A stretch of 5,044 nucleotides of DNA from Spirochaetaceae bacterium. GTDB lineage: Bacteria; Spirochaetota; Spirochaetia; DSM-27196; SKKC01. The stretch is taken from positions 1-5,044 of the forward strand of contig PWGF01000052.1 in assembly GCA_003554375.1 (NCBI GenBank). Direction: 5' to 3'. Below are positions 1 through 5,022 of this stretch, in pieces. The position numbers were made by a program, and so were the translations under genes. Positions within the stretch are counted from its first letter, which is position 1. Each line of letters starts with the position of its first letter. The notes under the pieces are model-generated. The model was not told where the DNA came from. It searched no databases and was given only the letters and a program-made list of their open reading frames with translations.

Positions 1-532
1 CCGACACGCCACCGTCCGATCCTTGAGCTCGACGGAGGCCAAACTCCAGTATTGTTCCCCCCTCCGAGGCCTCGTAGAGTCGCGCCGCTTTCGTTGCGAT
101 CAGCGACTGGAAGTTGACGATGTTGAGGATAAGCGTCTCGATGAGCTGAGCCTGCGCCAGCGGCGCTTCGATGCGGATAAGAGGCTCACCAGGGAAGACC
201 GTAGTTCCCTCCGGCATCGCATATAGGTTGCCGGTGAACTCGAACTCTCCCAACGAATCCAGGAAATCCGAACGGAACATCCCTAACTCGGCCAAATAGG
301 CGATATCCGCGTCACTGAAATGGAGCTGTCCAAGCACATCTACCAGGTCCCACAATCCCGCGAACAGTGAATATCCACCGCCGAACGGCTGACTCCGGAA
401 GAACATGTCGAAGACCGCCGGACGGTCCCGGTCGAATACCCGGTATCCCTGCATCATCGTGAGCTCGTAGAGATCCGTTACCAATCCGCTTGTCGGCAAG
501 CGTGTCCAACCCGGCTGTTGCGTCTCTTGCAT
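1..532 (-). CDS. pncB: Nicotinate phosphoribosyltransferase, N-terminal part (cut by window edge)
   Basis: The visible 177 residues match the N-terminal third of nicotinate phosphoribosyltransferase (NAPRTase). This cytosolic enzyme joins nicotinate to PRPP, with ATP hydrolysis, to give nicotinate mononucleotide in the Preiss-Handler NAD salvage route. Family signatures seen are TDLYELTMMQGY (residues 19-30), FDMFF then PFGGGY (41-54), FTGNLYAMPEGT (99-110), a run of EAPL, ETL and LNIVNFQ with IATKAARL (122-152), and EFGLRRAQG (163-171). The active-site histidine and the PRPP-binding C-terminal part lie beyond base 1, so roughly 60% of a normal 450-490-residue protein is missing here through the window edge, not through a break in the gene. 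The ATG at 532 fits the family start. Its Shine-Dalgarno is weak (AGGA about 13 nt upstream), and a TTG at 544 is an alternative. The gene lies 133 bp after the DUF3592 gene on the same strand and could be the last gene of the lipA operon. Confidence 0.93.
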   Translation of the reverse strand, partial: MQETQQPGWTRLPTSGLVTDLYELTMMQGYRVFDRDRPAVFDMFFRSQPFGGGYSLFAGLWDLVDVLGQLHFSDADIAYLAELGMFRSDFLDSLGEFEFTGNLYAMPEGTTVFPGEPLIRIEAPLAQAQLIETLILNIVNFQSLIATKAARLYEASEGGTILEFGLRRAQGSDGGVS

Positions 533-665
533 ATTGTCGCCCAATGTCCTGCCCCCACTTTCCACGTTCTTATCCCCTGCTTCGACTCCGTTTCGGTATC
601 GGATTGGGACCGGGGAAGTCCCTATCTGCCGCACTTGGCGACGCGCCCGGCCCGCAGGCCTCTCG
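533..665. other. Short intergenic gap before pncB
   Basis: This 133-bp gap separates the DUF3592 stop from the pncB start. I see no convincing sigma-70 promoter for pncB and no hairpin followed by a T-run. Only weak inverted repeats occur, such as GGGAC/GTCCC at 606-622 and GGCC/GGCC at 649-660. Read-through from the lipA-dus-DUF3592 unit is therefore possible but not shown. Confidence 0.5.
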
Positions 666-1235
666 TCAGCCCGCCGGCGACTCGTCGTCACCGTGGCTGC
701 CGGGAGCTTCCCTCCGGCCGCCGCGGTCCTCGGGTACCTGGGCCGAATCCGGCTCAACCGAACCGGTTGCGTATGCCGCTTTCCGGCGAAACCCTTTCGG
801 TGCTACAAGGCCAACGACCAAAAAAGCCAGTCCGAGCGCCCCCAGGATAACGGGGCTCCCCCAGATCTCCCACGTATCATCAATACTCGCACGATCCGGG
901 CTCCCCGCCCAATACCGAACCGGCACCGTCTCTCCTACCATATAACCGGTTTCTCGCCCCGCCTGCCGGGCCCGAACGGTATAGCTCTCCCCGTCGTCCG
1001 CTTCGAAGCGGACGACGGCGTGGTAGCGACTACGGCGCGCGCCCGGATTCAAAGGCGAAGGGTGCTCCGTCTCGTCGAGTTGGACAACCTCGCCCTCGGT
1101 TGGCACCGCTTGGCTCACAAACAAGGCGGTGTAGACTCCCACCCCGACTCCTGCGCCGATGAGCAGAAACGACAGCAGGCGGAAGAGAGTGCCAACCACG
1201 TTGATCGCCCGGACCGTGCCGGTTTTGGATCTCAT
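666..1235 (-). CDS. DUF3592-type two-TM membrane protein
   Basis: This 189-residue protein has the layout of the DUF3592 family, whose biochemical role is unknown. A first hydrophobic helix covers about residues 12-40. It is followed by a compact extramembrane domain (about 41-126) containing YHAVVRFEADDG (71-82), YTVRAR (85-90), the typical VGETVPVRYW (100-109) and DRASIDDTW (114-122). A second helix covers about 127-146, and a hydrophilic, probably disordered Glu/Asp/Pro/Gly-rich C-tail runs to 189. In characterised layouts of this fold the central domain is predicted outside the membrane; that is inferred here. The ATG overlaps the dus stop codon by four bases (ATGA) and has a very strong ribosome-binding site, so translation is likely coupled to dus. 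A perfect 28-bp palindrome falls in the codons for VVRFEADDG. No link to tRNA modification or lipoylation is evident beyond operon membership. Confidence 0.82.
   Translation of the reverse strand: MRSKTGTVRAINVVGTLFRLLSFLLIGAGVGVGVYTALFVSQAVPTEGEVVQLDETEHPSPLNPGARRSRYHAVVRFEADDGESYTVRARQAGRETGYMVGETVPVRYWAGSPDRASIDDTWEIWGSPVILGALGLAFLVVGLVAPKGFRRKAAYATGSVEPDSAQVPEDRGGRREAPGSHGDDESPAG
991..1018. repeat. Perfect 28-bp palindrome inside the DUF3592 gene
   Basis: The half-site CCGTCGTCCGCTTC (991-1004) is followed directly by its exact reverse complement (1005-1018), with no spacer. The next flanking bases (990 and 1019) do not pair. It is in phase with the codons so that both strands read VVRFEADDG. 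A palindrome this long is not expected by chance in 5 kb. It could extrude as a cruciform or form a hairpin in the mRNA, but no function is known. Confidence 0.97.
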
Positions 1236-2617
1236 ATGCGCTCCTCCTTCGTCGTCTTGAGTGTTGGTGCAGGCGCAGGCGTCGGCTTCACGGCCGGTTC
1301 AGGCATCTTCCGCCGCCGCCTTGACCGGCCGGCCCATCGCTCGAGTAGCTCGTAGGCCGACTCGTAGTCTCGCACGCCCATGAACTCCGCTGTCAGCCGC
1401 TCAGCCCCCGAGAAGCCGCCGATATAGGTCTCAACGAACTTCTTGAGCTCATCGAAGCTGCCGGCCGCGCCCCATTCGCGCTGATAGCTCCGGCAGTGCC
1501 GGTATAGATAGTCAATCTTCTCCCGGGGGCTCAGATCCGCGTAGCGGAGGGAGTCCTCCCGGAAGAAGAAGAGATCTTCGAAGACGACGCGCCCTGCCAT
1601 GACGCCGTCGACGCCGTAGCGCTCCGAATAGCGCGCCGGATCGTCGCCCGCGGCGACATCGCCGTTTCCGATGATGAGCGTCCCGTATCCGCCGGCGTCC
1701 CGCAGCTCCACGGCGCGAGCGACCGCGCTCCAGTCCGCCTCTCCCTCGGACATCTGCTCGGCAACGCGCCCGTGCAGCGTGATTGCGTCGAGCTCCTGCT
1801 CCAGGAGGAATCCGATCCACCGCTCCGTACACGGCTGCTGCACGCCGATTCGCGTCTTCACGCTCACCGGGAGAGCCCCCGCTCCTTCACGTGCCGCGGC
1901 GATCAGCTCGGCGGCAAGCGCGGGATTGTCGATGAGCGCCGAGCAGTATCCTTTCTTGGCGAGCTTCCGTACCGGGCATCCCATATTGATGTCGACGCCG
2001 GCAAACCCGCTTCCGGCAATCTCAGAGGCGGCGGCGCGGTACGACTCCGGCCGGTTGCCCCAGATCTGCGCAACAAGCGGGCGCTCGACCGGATAGTGGC
2101 GCAGCCGGCGCAGCGCGGAAGGGCGCCGCGAGTCGGGGAGGCTGTCGGCGCCGGTGAACTCGGTGAAGAAGACGTCCGGCCTACCCGCTTCCGCTACGAT
2201 CCGCCGGAAGACCGTATCGGTCACGCCCTCCATCGGCGCGAGAATACGTATCGGGCGTGGGAGCTCCGTCCAGCGCGAGGGAGTCCCGCCGTCGCGAGTA
2301 CCGCCGTCGCGAAAGTGATCGTGGCGCAAGTGGCCATCGTCCAAGCGACCATCACGAACGTAGCCCTCGCGCACGTGTCCGCTACGAACGCGGTTGCCGC
2401 GAACGGGCCGGTCGTGCACGCGCCCGCCTCGAACGTGGCCGTCTCGAACGCGCCCGTCGCGCACGTGTCCGCTACGAACGTGGTTGTCGCGAACGCGCCC
2501 GTCGCGCACGTGGCTGCTACGAGCGTTGCCGTCGTGGAAGTGGCGGTCGTGGAAGTGGCCGTCGCGAAGGTGGCTGTGACTAAGGTAGCTGAGAGCGCGA
2601 TCAGGTGGTTGCTTCAT
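1232..2617 (-). CDS. dus: tRNA-dihydrouridine synthase with repeat-encoded N-terminal extension
   Basis: This flavoenzyme family reduces specific uridines in tRNA to dihydrouridine with FMN and NADPH. From the ATG at 2617 the protein has 461 residues. The catalytic core starts near residue 120: APMEGVTDT (127-135, FMN site), TEF, QIWGNRPESY, then DINMGCPVRKL (209-219) with the likely catalytic Cys214. It continues with GYCSALIDNP, VKTRIG (253-258), ITLHGR (279-284), IIGNGDV (315-321) and DGVMAGR (337-343). A C-terminal helical domain and a Pro/Ala/Lys tail follow. The core plus C-terminal domain, about 340 residues, is a normal Dus length. Residues of about 10-115 are instead pentapeptide repeats of the type G-H-V-R-D, from a 15-bp tandem array. 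The 2617 ATG overlaps lipA by 17 nt, has no good Shine-Dalgarno and would rely on coupling. A GTG or TTG start inside the repeats cannot be excluded. The core is certain; the N-terminus is not. Confidence 0.9.
   Translation of the reverse strand: MKQPPDRALSYLSHSHLRDGHFHDRHFHDGNARSSHVRDGRVRDNHVRSGHVRDGRVRDGHVRGGRVHDRPVRGNRVRSGHVREGYVRDGRLDDGHLRHDHFRDGGTRDGGTPSRWTELPRPIRILAPMEGVTDTVFRRIVAEAGRPDVFFTEFTGADSLPDSRRPSALRRLRHYPVERPLVAQIWGNRPESYRAAASEIAGSGFAGVDINMGCPVRKLAKKGYCSALIDNPALAAELIAAAREGAGALPVSVKTRIGVQQPCTERWIGFLLEQELDAITLHGRVAEQMSEGEADWSAVARAVELRDAGGYGTLIIGNGDVAAGDDPARYSERYGVDGVMAGRVVFEDLFFFREDSLRYADLSPREKIDYLYRHCRSYQREWGAAGSFDELKKFVETYIGGFSGAERLTAEFMGVRDYESAYELLERWAGRSRRRRKMPEPAVKPTPAPAPTLKTTKEERI
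1236..1250 (-). promoter_or_regulatory. Strong Shine-Dalgarno for the DUF3592 gene
   Basis: On the minus strand AAGGAGGAG ends five bases before the ATG at 1235, and the AGGAGG core is seven bases away. The site lies in the last codons of dus (encoding KEERI), so the end of one protein doubles as the ribosome-binding site of the next. It fixes the DUF3592 start and supports translational coupling. Confidence 0.88.
2276..2590. repeat. 15-bp tandem repeat array (minisatellite), about 21 units
   Basis: Nineteen clear 15-bp units run without a gap from 2306 to 2590, with a plus-strand consensus near GTCGCGAACGTGGCC. Two decayed units extend the 15-bp phase to 2276. All units are in register. Because 15 is divisible by three and the units lack stops, several frames stay open through it. 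In the dus frame each unit reads roughly (G/S/N)-(H/R)-(V/L/F)-R-(D/S/G). Units 5-8 (2366-2425) and 11-14 (2456-2515) are especially alike, and 2367-2405 matches 2457-2495 with two mismatches in 39 bases, showing block duplication of six units. Confidence 0.95.
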
Positions 2618-3575
2618 CTCGATAGAGCGGGTGTACGCTCCGCCGGTACTCCTCGTACTGGGCTCCGGCGTGGTAGCTACTCCGTACCAGAGCACCGGAC
2701 TCACAGTGCCGGAAGCCCTTCCCGAGCGCGATCTCCTTGAGCTCGGCAAACTCCTCCGGCAACCAGTAGCGCTGCACCGGAAGGTGGTTCCGTGACGGCT
2801 GGAGGTACTGCCCGATGTTCATGACGGAGACGCCGTTTGCGAGGAGATCGTCCATCGCCTCGAGGACCTCGTCTTTGGTTTCGCCGAGGCCGAGCATGAT
2901 GCTCGATTTGGTGACGCTTCCCGGATCGAGCTCCTTGGCGATCCGCAGGAACTCCAAGCTCCGTTCGTAGGTGGAGCGGCTCCGGACCTGCGGCGTAATT
3001 CGCCGGACGGTTTCAATGTTATGGCTCATGATCTCCGGCTTGCTCTCACAGGCTATCCGGATGCTCTCGCGGTCACCCATGAGATCCGATGAGAGCACCT
3101 CGACCGTCGTGCCGGGACTCTTCTCGCGAATCTGGTTGACCGTTTCGGCCACGATGGACGCTCCGCCGTCGCGAAGCTCGTCGCGGTTTACCATCGTGAT
3201 CACCACGTGCCGAAGCGCCATCTCCCCGACGGACTCCGCCACCCGCCGCGGCTCGTCACGATCGAGCACCTTGGGCAGGCCGGTCTTCACCGCACAGAAG
3301 CGGCAGCGCCGGGTGCACGTGTCGCCGAGAATCATAAAGGTAGCAGTCCGGTGTTCCCCCCAACACTCGTGGATGTTCGGGCACCGCGCCTCCTCGCAGA
3401 CGGTCGTGAGTTTCTCCGACCGCATAAGCTGCTTCAGGTACTTGAAGTTCGAGTTTGTGTTCAGCCGGATCTTAAGCCATTCCGGCTTTCGGGTGACCGA
3501 AGCCGGCCCCCGCTGGGCGCCGGGTCCGCCGTTGTCCTGCGACTCTTGTTGTTCCGGTGCTCGTGAATCACTCAT
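2601..3575 (-). CDS. lipA: Lipoyl synthase (radical SAM)
   Basis: LipA inserts two sulfurs into the octanoyl group carried on lipoyl domains (E2 subunits, GcvH), using SAM and sacrificing an auxiliary [4Fe-4S] cluster. It acts in the cytosol. All key ligands are present in this 324-residue protein. The auxiliary-cluster motif CEEARCPNIHEC has Cys60, Cys65 and Cys71. The radical SAM motif CTRRCRFC has Cys87, Cys91 and Cys94. The C-terminal RSSY (298-301) supplies the serine ligand. Other family blocks are RTATFMILG (76-84), HNIETVRR (185-192), KSSIMLGLGET (223-233) and IGQYLQPS (254-261). Length is normal. The first 29 residues are hydrophilic and poorly conserved. The ATG at 3575 is chosen over one at 3608, which lies upstream of the predicted -10 box. 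There is little Shine-Dalgarno, in keeping with a near-leaderless message. The stop overlaps the dus start. No lipB or lplA is visible in this window. Confidence 0.97.
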   Translation of the reverse strand: MSDSRAPEQQESQDNGGPGAQRGPASVTRKPEWLKIRLNTNSNFKYLKQLMRSEKLTTVCEEARCPNIHECWGEHRTATFMILGDTCTRRCRFCAVKTGLPKVLDRDEPRRVAESVGEMALRHVVITMVNRDELRDGGASIVAETVNQIREKSPGTTVEVLSSDLMGDRESIRIACESKPEIMSHNIETVRRITPQVRSRSTYERSLEFLRIAKELDPGSVTKSSIMLGLGETKDEVLEAMDDLLANGVSVMNIGQYLQPSRNHLPVQRYWLPEEFAELKEIALGKGFRHCESGALVRSSYHAGAQYEEYRRSVHPLYRDEATT

Positions 3576-3585
3576 ATATGTGCCA

Positions 3586-3615
3586 AGTATAGCGAAACCG
3601 CCTTGCATGCGCCAA
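3586..3615 (-). promoter_or_regulatory. Predicted sigma-70-type promoter of lipA operon
   Basis: On the minus strand a -35 TTGGCG (3615-3610, four of six matches to TTGACA) and a -10 TATACT (3591-3586, five of six matches to TATAAT) are separated by 18 bases. Only ten bases lie between the -10 box and the ATG at 3575. Transcription would therefore start about 3-5 bases before the start codon, or at it. Confidence 0.6.
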
Positions 3616-3620
3616 GGCGG
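3598..3620. promoter_or_regulatory. Inverted repeat over the lipA -35 box (candidate operator)
   Basis: CCGCCTTG (3598-3605) and CAAGGCGG (3613-3620) form a perfect 8-bp inverted repeat around a 7-base spacer. The centre lies near -30 of the predicted lipA start, and the upstream arm covers part of the -35 box. This is a classic place for a dimeric repressor, but the regulator is unknown. The spacer also contains a CAT, so the 3608 ATG is buried in it. Confidence 0.55.
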
Positions 3621-3649
3621 GGTCACCACGTGCCCGTGGTGAGCCCCGC
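3617..3649. repeat. Strong hairpin upstream of lipA
   Basis: The arms GCGGGGTCACCACG (3617-3630) and CGTGGTGAGCCCCGC (3635-3649) pair over 14 bp with one bulged G and a TGCC loop. No T-run follows on either strand, so it is not a standard intrinsic terminator. It abuts the candidate lipA operator and shares the GCGG at 3617-3620 with it. It could end mscS transcription in a Rho-assisted way, block processing, or bind a regulator. Confidence 0.7.
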
Positions 3650-3723
3650 GATCGCGTGCGCGGGCAGCCGGCTGCGGCCGCCGGCCGCGCGCCGGGCCGT
3701 GCGCCAGGGTCCCGGTCCGAGTG

Positions 3724-3778
3724 GCCGGGGCCGGCACGCGGGGCCGGTACCTGTCCGGCCGCGCGCGTGCGGCCCGGC
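3724..3778. repeat. Long imperfect GC hairpin
   Basis: Bases 3724-3740 pair with 3764-3778 (15 pairs with two single-base bulges). After a small internal loop, GGCCGG (3742-3747) pairs with CCGGCC (3755-3760), leaving a TACCTGT loop. That is about 21 pairs, nearly all G-C. It has no T-run. It may help stop or stabilise the mscS transcript 3' end. Confidence 0.65.
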
Positions 3779-3803
3779 TGCGCGGAGTGAGCGAGCGGAC
3801 CGT

Positions 3804-3825
3804 GCTGGGCGATGTGTCGCCCGGC
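3804..3825. repeat. Hairpin downstream of mscS
   Basis: GCTGGGCGA (3804-3812) pairs with TCGCCCGGC (3817-3825) across a TGTG loop, with one G-T wobble. It begins about 40 bases after the mscS stop codon. There is no T-run behind it, so it is only a weak terminator candidate. Confidence 0.55.
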
Positions 3826-3865
3826 TCCCGACAGCGCCCGGCCCCGCCCAGCTTCCGCGGGACGT

Positions 3866-4768
3866 TTACCTTCCGGCTTCCCCTTCGCTTTCCTGGCTCC
3901 GGACGTGGAGAACCGGAGAGTTGCCCTCCTTGTCCTGTCCCATATAGAGGGTGCGGTGGGGGAACGGAATCTCGATCCCTCGCCGGTCGAACGCCGCTTT
4001 GAGCCGCCGGTTGAACTCGCGACCAACCTCCCACTGTTTGATGGGTAGCGTCTTCGTGCGCGCCCGGATCACCACCGCGGAGTCGGCGAACCGGTCCAGC
4101 CCCAAGATCTCGATCGGCTCCAGGATGGAGTCCGCGAACTGCGGATCCGCCCGGAGGTCCTCGTCGACGGCGCGAATGACGTCGATGACCTCGTCTACGT
4201 TCTCTCGATACGCCACCCCGACATCGAACACGTAACGCGAGAACTCCTTGGTCATGTTGGTGACGACATTGATCTGTCCGTTGCGAATGAAGTGAACGTT
4301 TCCGGCCAGATCCCGCAGAACAACGAGCCGCAGGTTGACCTTCTCCACCAGCCCCGCCTTGTCGGCAATCTGCACGACGTCACCGACGCGAATCTGGTCT
4401 TCCAACAGAACGAAGAAGCCGCTTATGACGTCTTGGACCAGCCCCTGCGCGCCGAAGCCCACGGCGACACCAAGGACACCGGCCGCGGCCAGGATAGGAC
4501 CGATGGCAATCCCGAGCTCGCCCAGGATTACTATCACCCCGACGGCGAACACGACGATCCCGACCAAAGAGCTGAGAATCGAGCGCAACGTGTCCGCCCG
4601 CTTCTGATGCTCAACATCCTCCTTATGCGGCACCCGCGCCATCGTCCGGTGGACTACGACGCGCAAGATGCGCCCGGCAACGAGCATGATCACGACAACC
4701 AGAAGGATCCGGAGGCCGCTTACCACAATCCACTGCCCCATCTGCTCCACATACGCTTGAAGGTCCAT
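3866..4768 (-). CDS. mscS: MscS-family small-conductance mechanosensitive channel
   Basis: Homoheptameric channels of this family open under membrane tension and release solutes during osmotic downshock. The 300-residue product has the classic three-helix plan: TM1 at about 12-40, TM2 at about 62-85, and a pore-lining TM3 at about 88-122 with the Gly/Ala-rich run AAAGVLGVAVGFGAQGL (94-110) ahead of ISGFFVLLEDQIRVGDVVQI (115-134). The beta domain follows at about 125-175, then the alpha/beta vestibule domain, closing with the family signature GIEIPFPHRTLY (264-275). Length is close to the 286 residues of E. coli MscS. The frame is open to 5035, but the ATG at 4768 is chosen because the extra 89 residues are unlike the family, and the DNA there contains a direct repeat spaced 61 bp, which is not a multiple of three. 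GGAG lies only two bases before this ATG, so initiation signals are weak. The gene is separated from lipA by 290 bp and is probably a separate unit. Confidence 0.94.
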   Translation of the reverse strand: MDLQAYVEQMGQWIVVSGLRILLVVVIMLVAGRILRVVVHRTMARVPHKEDVEHQKRADTLRSILSSLVGIVVFAVGVIVILGELGIAIGPILAAAGVLGVAVGFGAQGLVQDVISGFFVLLEDQIRVGDVVQIADKAGLVEKVNLRLVVLRDLAGNVHFIRNGQINVVTNMTKEFSRYVFDVGVAYRENVDEVIDVIRAVDEDLRADPQFADSILEPIEILGLDRFADSAVVIRARTKTLPIKQWEVGREFNRRLKAAFDRRGIEIPFPHRTLYMGQDKEGNSPVLHVRSQESEGEAGR

Positions 4769-4847
4769 AGCTCCGGGACGATAGCAGAACTGGGGAGCAA
4801 AAGCAAAAGCGCGTTTGCCGGTCAAGCGGCGGTCGGGTTCAAGTGGG

Positions 4848-4870
4848 TCCGCCTCAGAGCGTGAGGCGGA
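4848..4870. repeat. Inverted repeat in the mscS leader
   Basis: TCCGCCTCA (4848-4856) and TGAGGCGGA (4862-4870) are perfect 9-bp arms around a GAGCG loop. The right arm is also the start of a tandem repeat whose second copy follows at 4884. No T-run follows on either strand. It could be an operator or a remnant terminator of an upstream unit. Confidence 0.75.
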
Positions 4871-4900
4871 GATTGTTGGCGTCTGAGGCAGAGATTGGTG
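4862..4900. repeat. Degenerate 22-bp tandem repeat
   Basis: Bases 4862-4878 (TGAGGCGGAGATTGTTG) match 4884-4900 (TGAGGCAGAGATTGGTG) at 15 of 17 positions with a 22-bp period. Both copies start with the TGAGGC arm of the adjacent inverted repeat. The function is unknown. Confidence 0.6.
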
Positions 4901-4940
4901 CCGGCGTTTGCGGCACGGATCGTTGCCGGCGTTGGGGGTC

Positions 4941-5022
4941 CCGGCCGTGAGCAGGCGGGCGAAGCCGTACGCCGGGGAGATCCACGAGCCTATCAACCGG
5001 TCCGGCCGTGAGCAGGCGGGCG
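4941..5022. repeat. 21-bp exact direct repeat, two copies 61 bp apart
   Basis: Bases 4941-4961 and 5002-5022 are identical over 21 bases (core CCGGCCGTGAGCAGG then CGGGCG). The match extends to 25 bases with one mismatch (4962 versus 5023). The 61-bp spacing is not a multiple of three, which argues against coding here. Further copies may lie beyond the window. Confidence 0.9.

Larger units (their letters stand above)
3576..3865. other. Very GC-rich, palindrome-rich intergenic region between mscS and lipA
   Basis: This 290-bp gap holds no gene I can support. Bases 3651-3850 contain 33 A/T in 200 (about 83% GC), and 3661-3780 contain 15 A/T in 120. Besides the lipA promoter and its hairpins it contains the palindrome CAGCCGGCTG (3665-3674), GCGGCCG-C-CGGCCGC (3674-3688), a long imperfect hairpin (3724-3778) and a 9-bp-stem hairpin (3804-3825). 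Reading frames that cross it are Arg/Ala/Gly/Pro-rich and look like products of base composition. It does not match tmRNA, RNase P RNA, SRP RNA or a tRNA that I can recognise. Confidence 0.6.

Noticed and set aside
534..1355. Plus-strand open frame of 273 codons opposite the DUF3592 gene
   Set aside because: It is antisense to a recognisable protein family. Its only familiar peptide (VVRFEADDG) is a mirror effect of the 28-bp palindrome.
2291..2590. CRISPR-like array in the tandem repeats
   Set aside because: The 15-bp units are directly adjacent with no unique spacers, and no cas genes are present.
1772..2740. Plus-strand open frame of 322 codons crossing the minisatellite, reading A-(N/H/K/E)-V-A-V pentads that faintly resemble pentapeptide-repeat proteins
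   Set aside because: Most of it is antisense to the strongly conserved Dus core and the lipA end, it has no family match outside the repeat, and the pentads follow from the 15-bp unit. The central residue is Val rather than the usual Leu or Phe of pentapeptide-repeat proteins.
3598..3649. Rho-independent terminator between mscS and lipA
   Set aside because: The stems are strong, but neither strand has a following T-run, so the standard model is not met.
3576..4026. Minus-strand open frame of about 150 codons overlapping the end of mscS and the GC-rich gap
   Set aside because: It is out of frame with mscS, rich in Arg, Ala, Gly and Pro, and is explained by the high GC content and lack of stops.
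4832..4856. GGGTTCAAGT on the plus strand, resembling a tRNA T-loop
   Set aside because: The base needed to close the T-stem is missing (G instead of C after the loop), and no D-arm, anticodon arm or acceptor pairing is found upstream.
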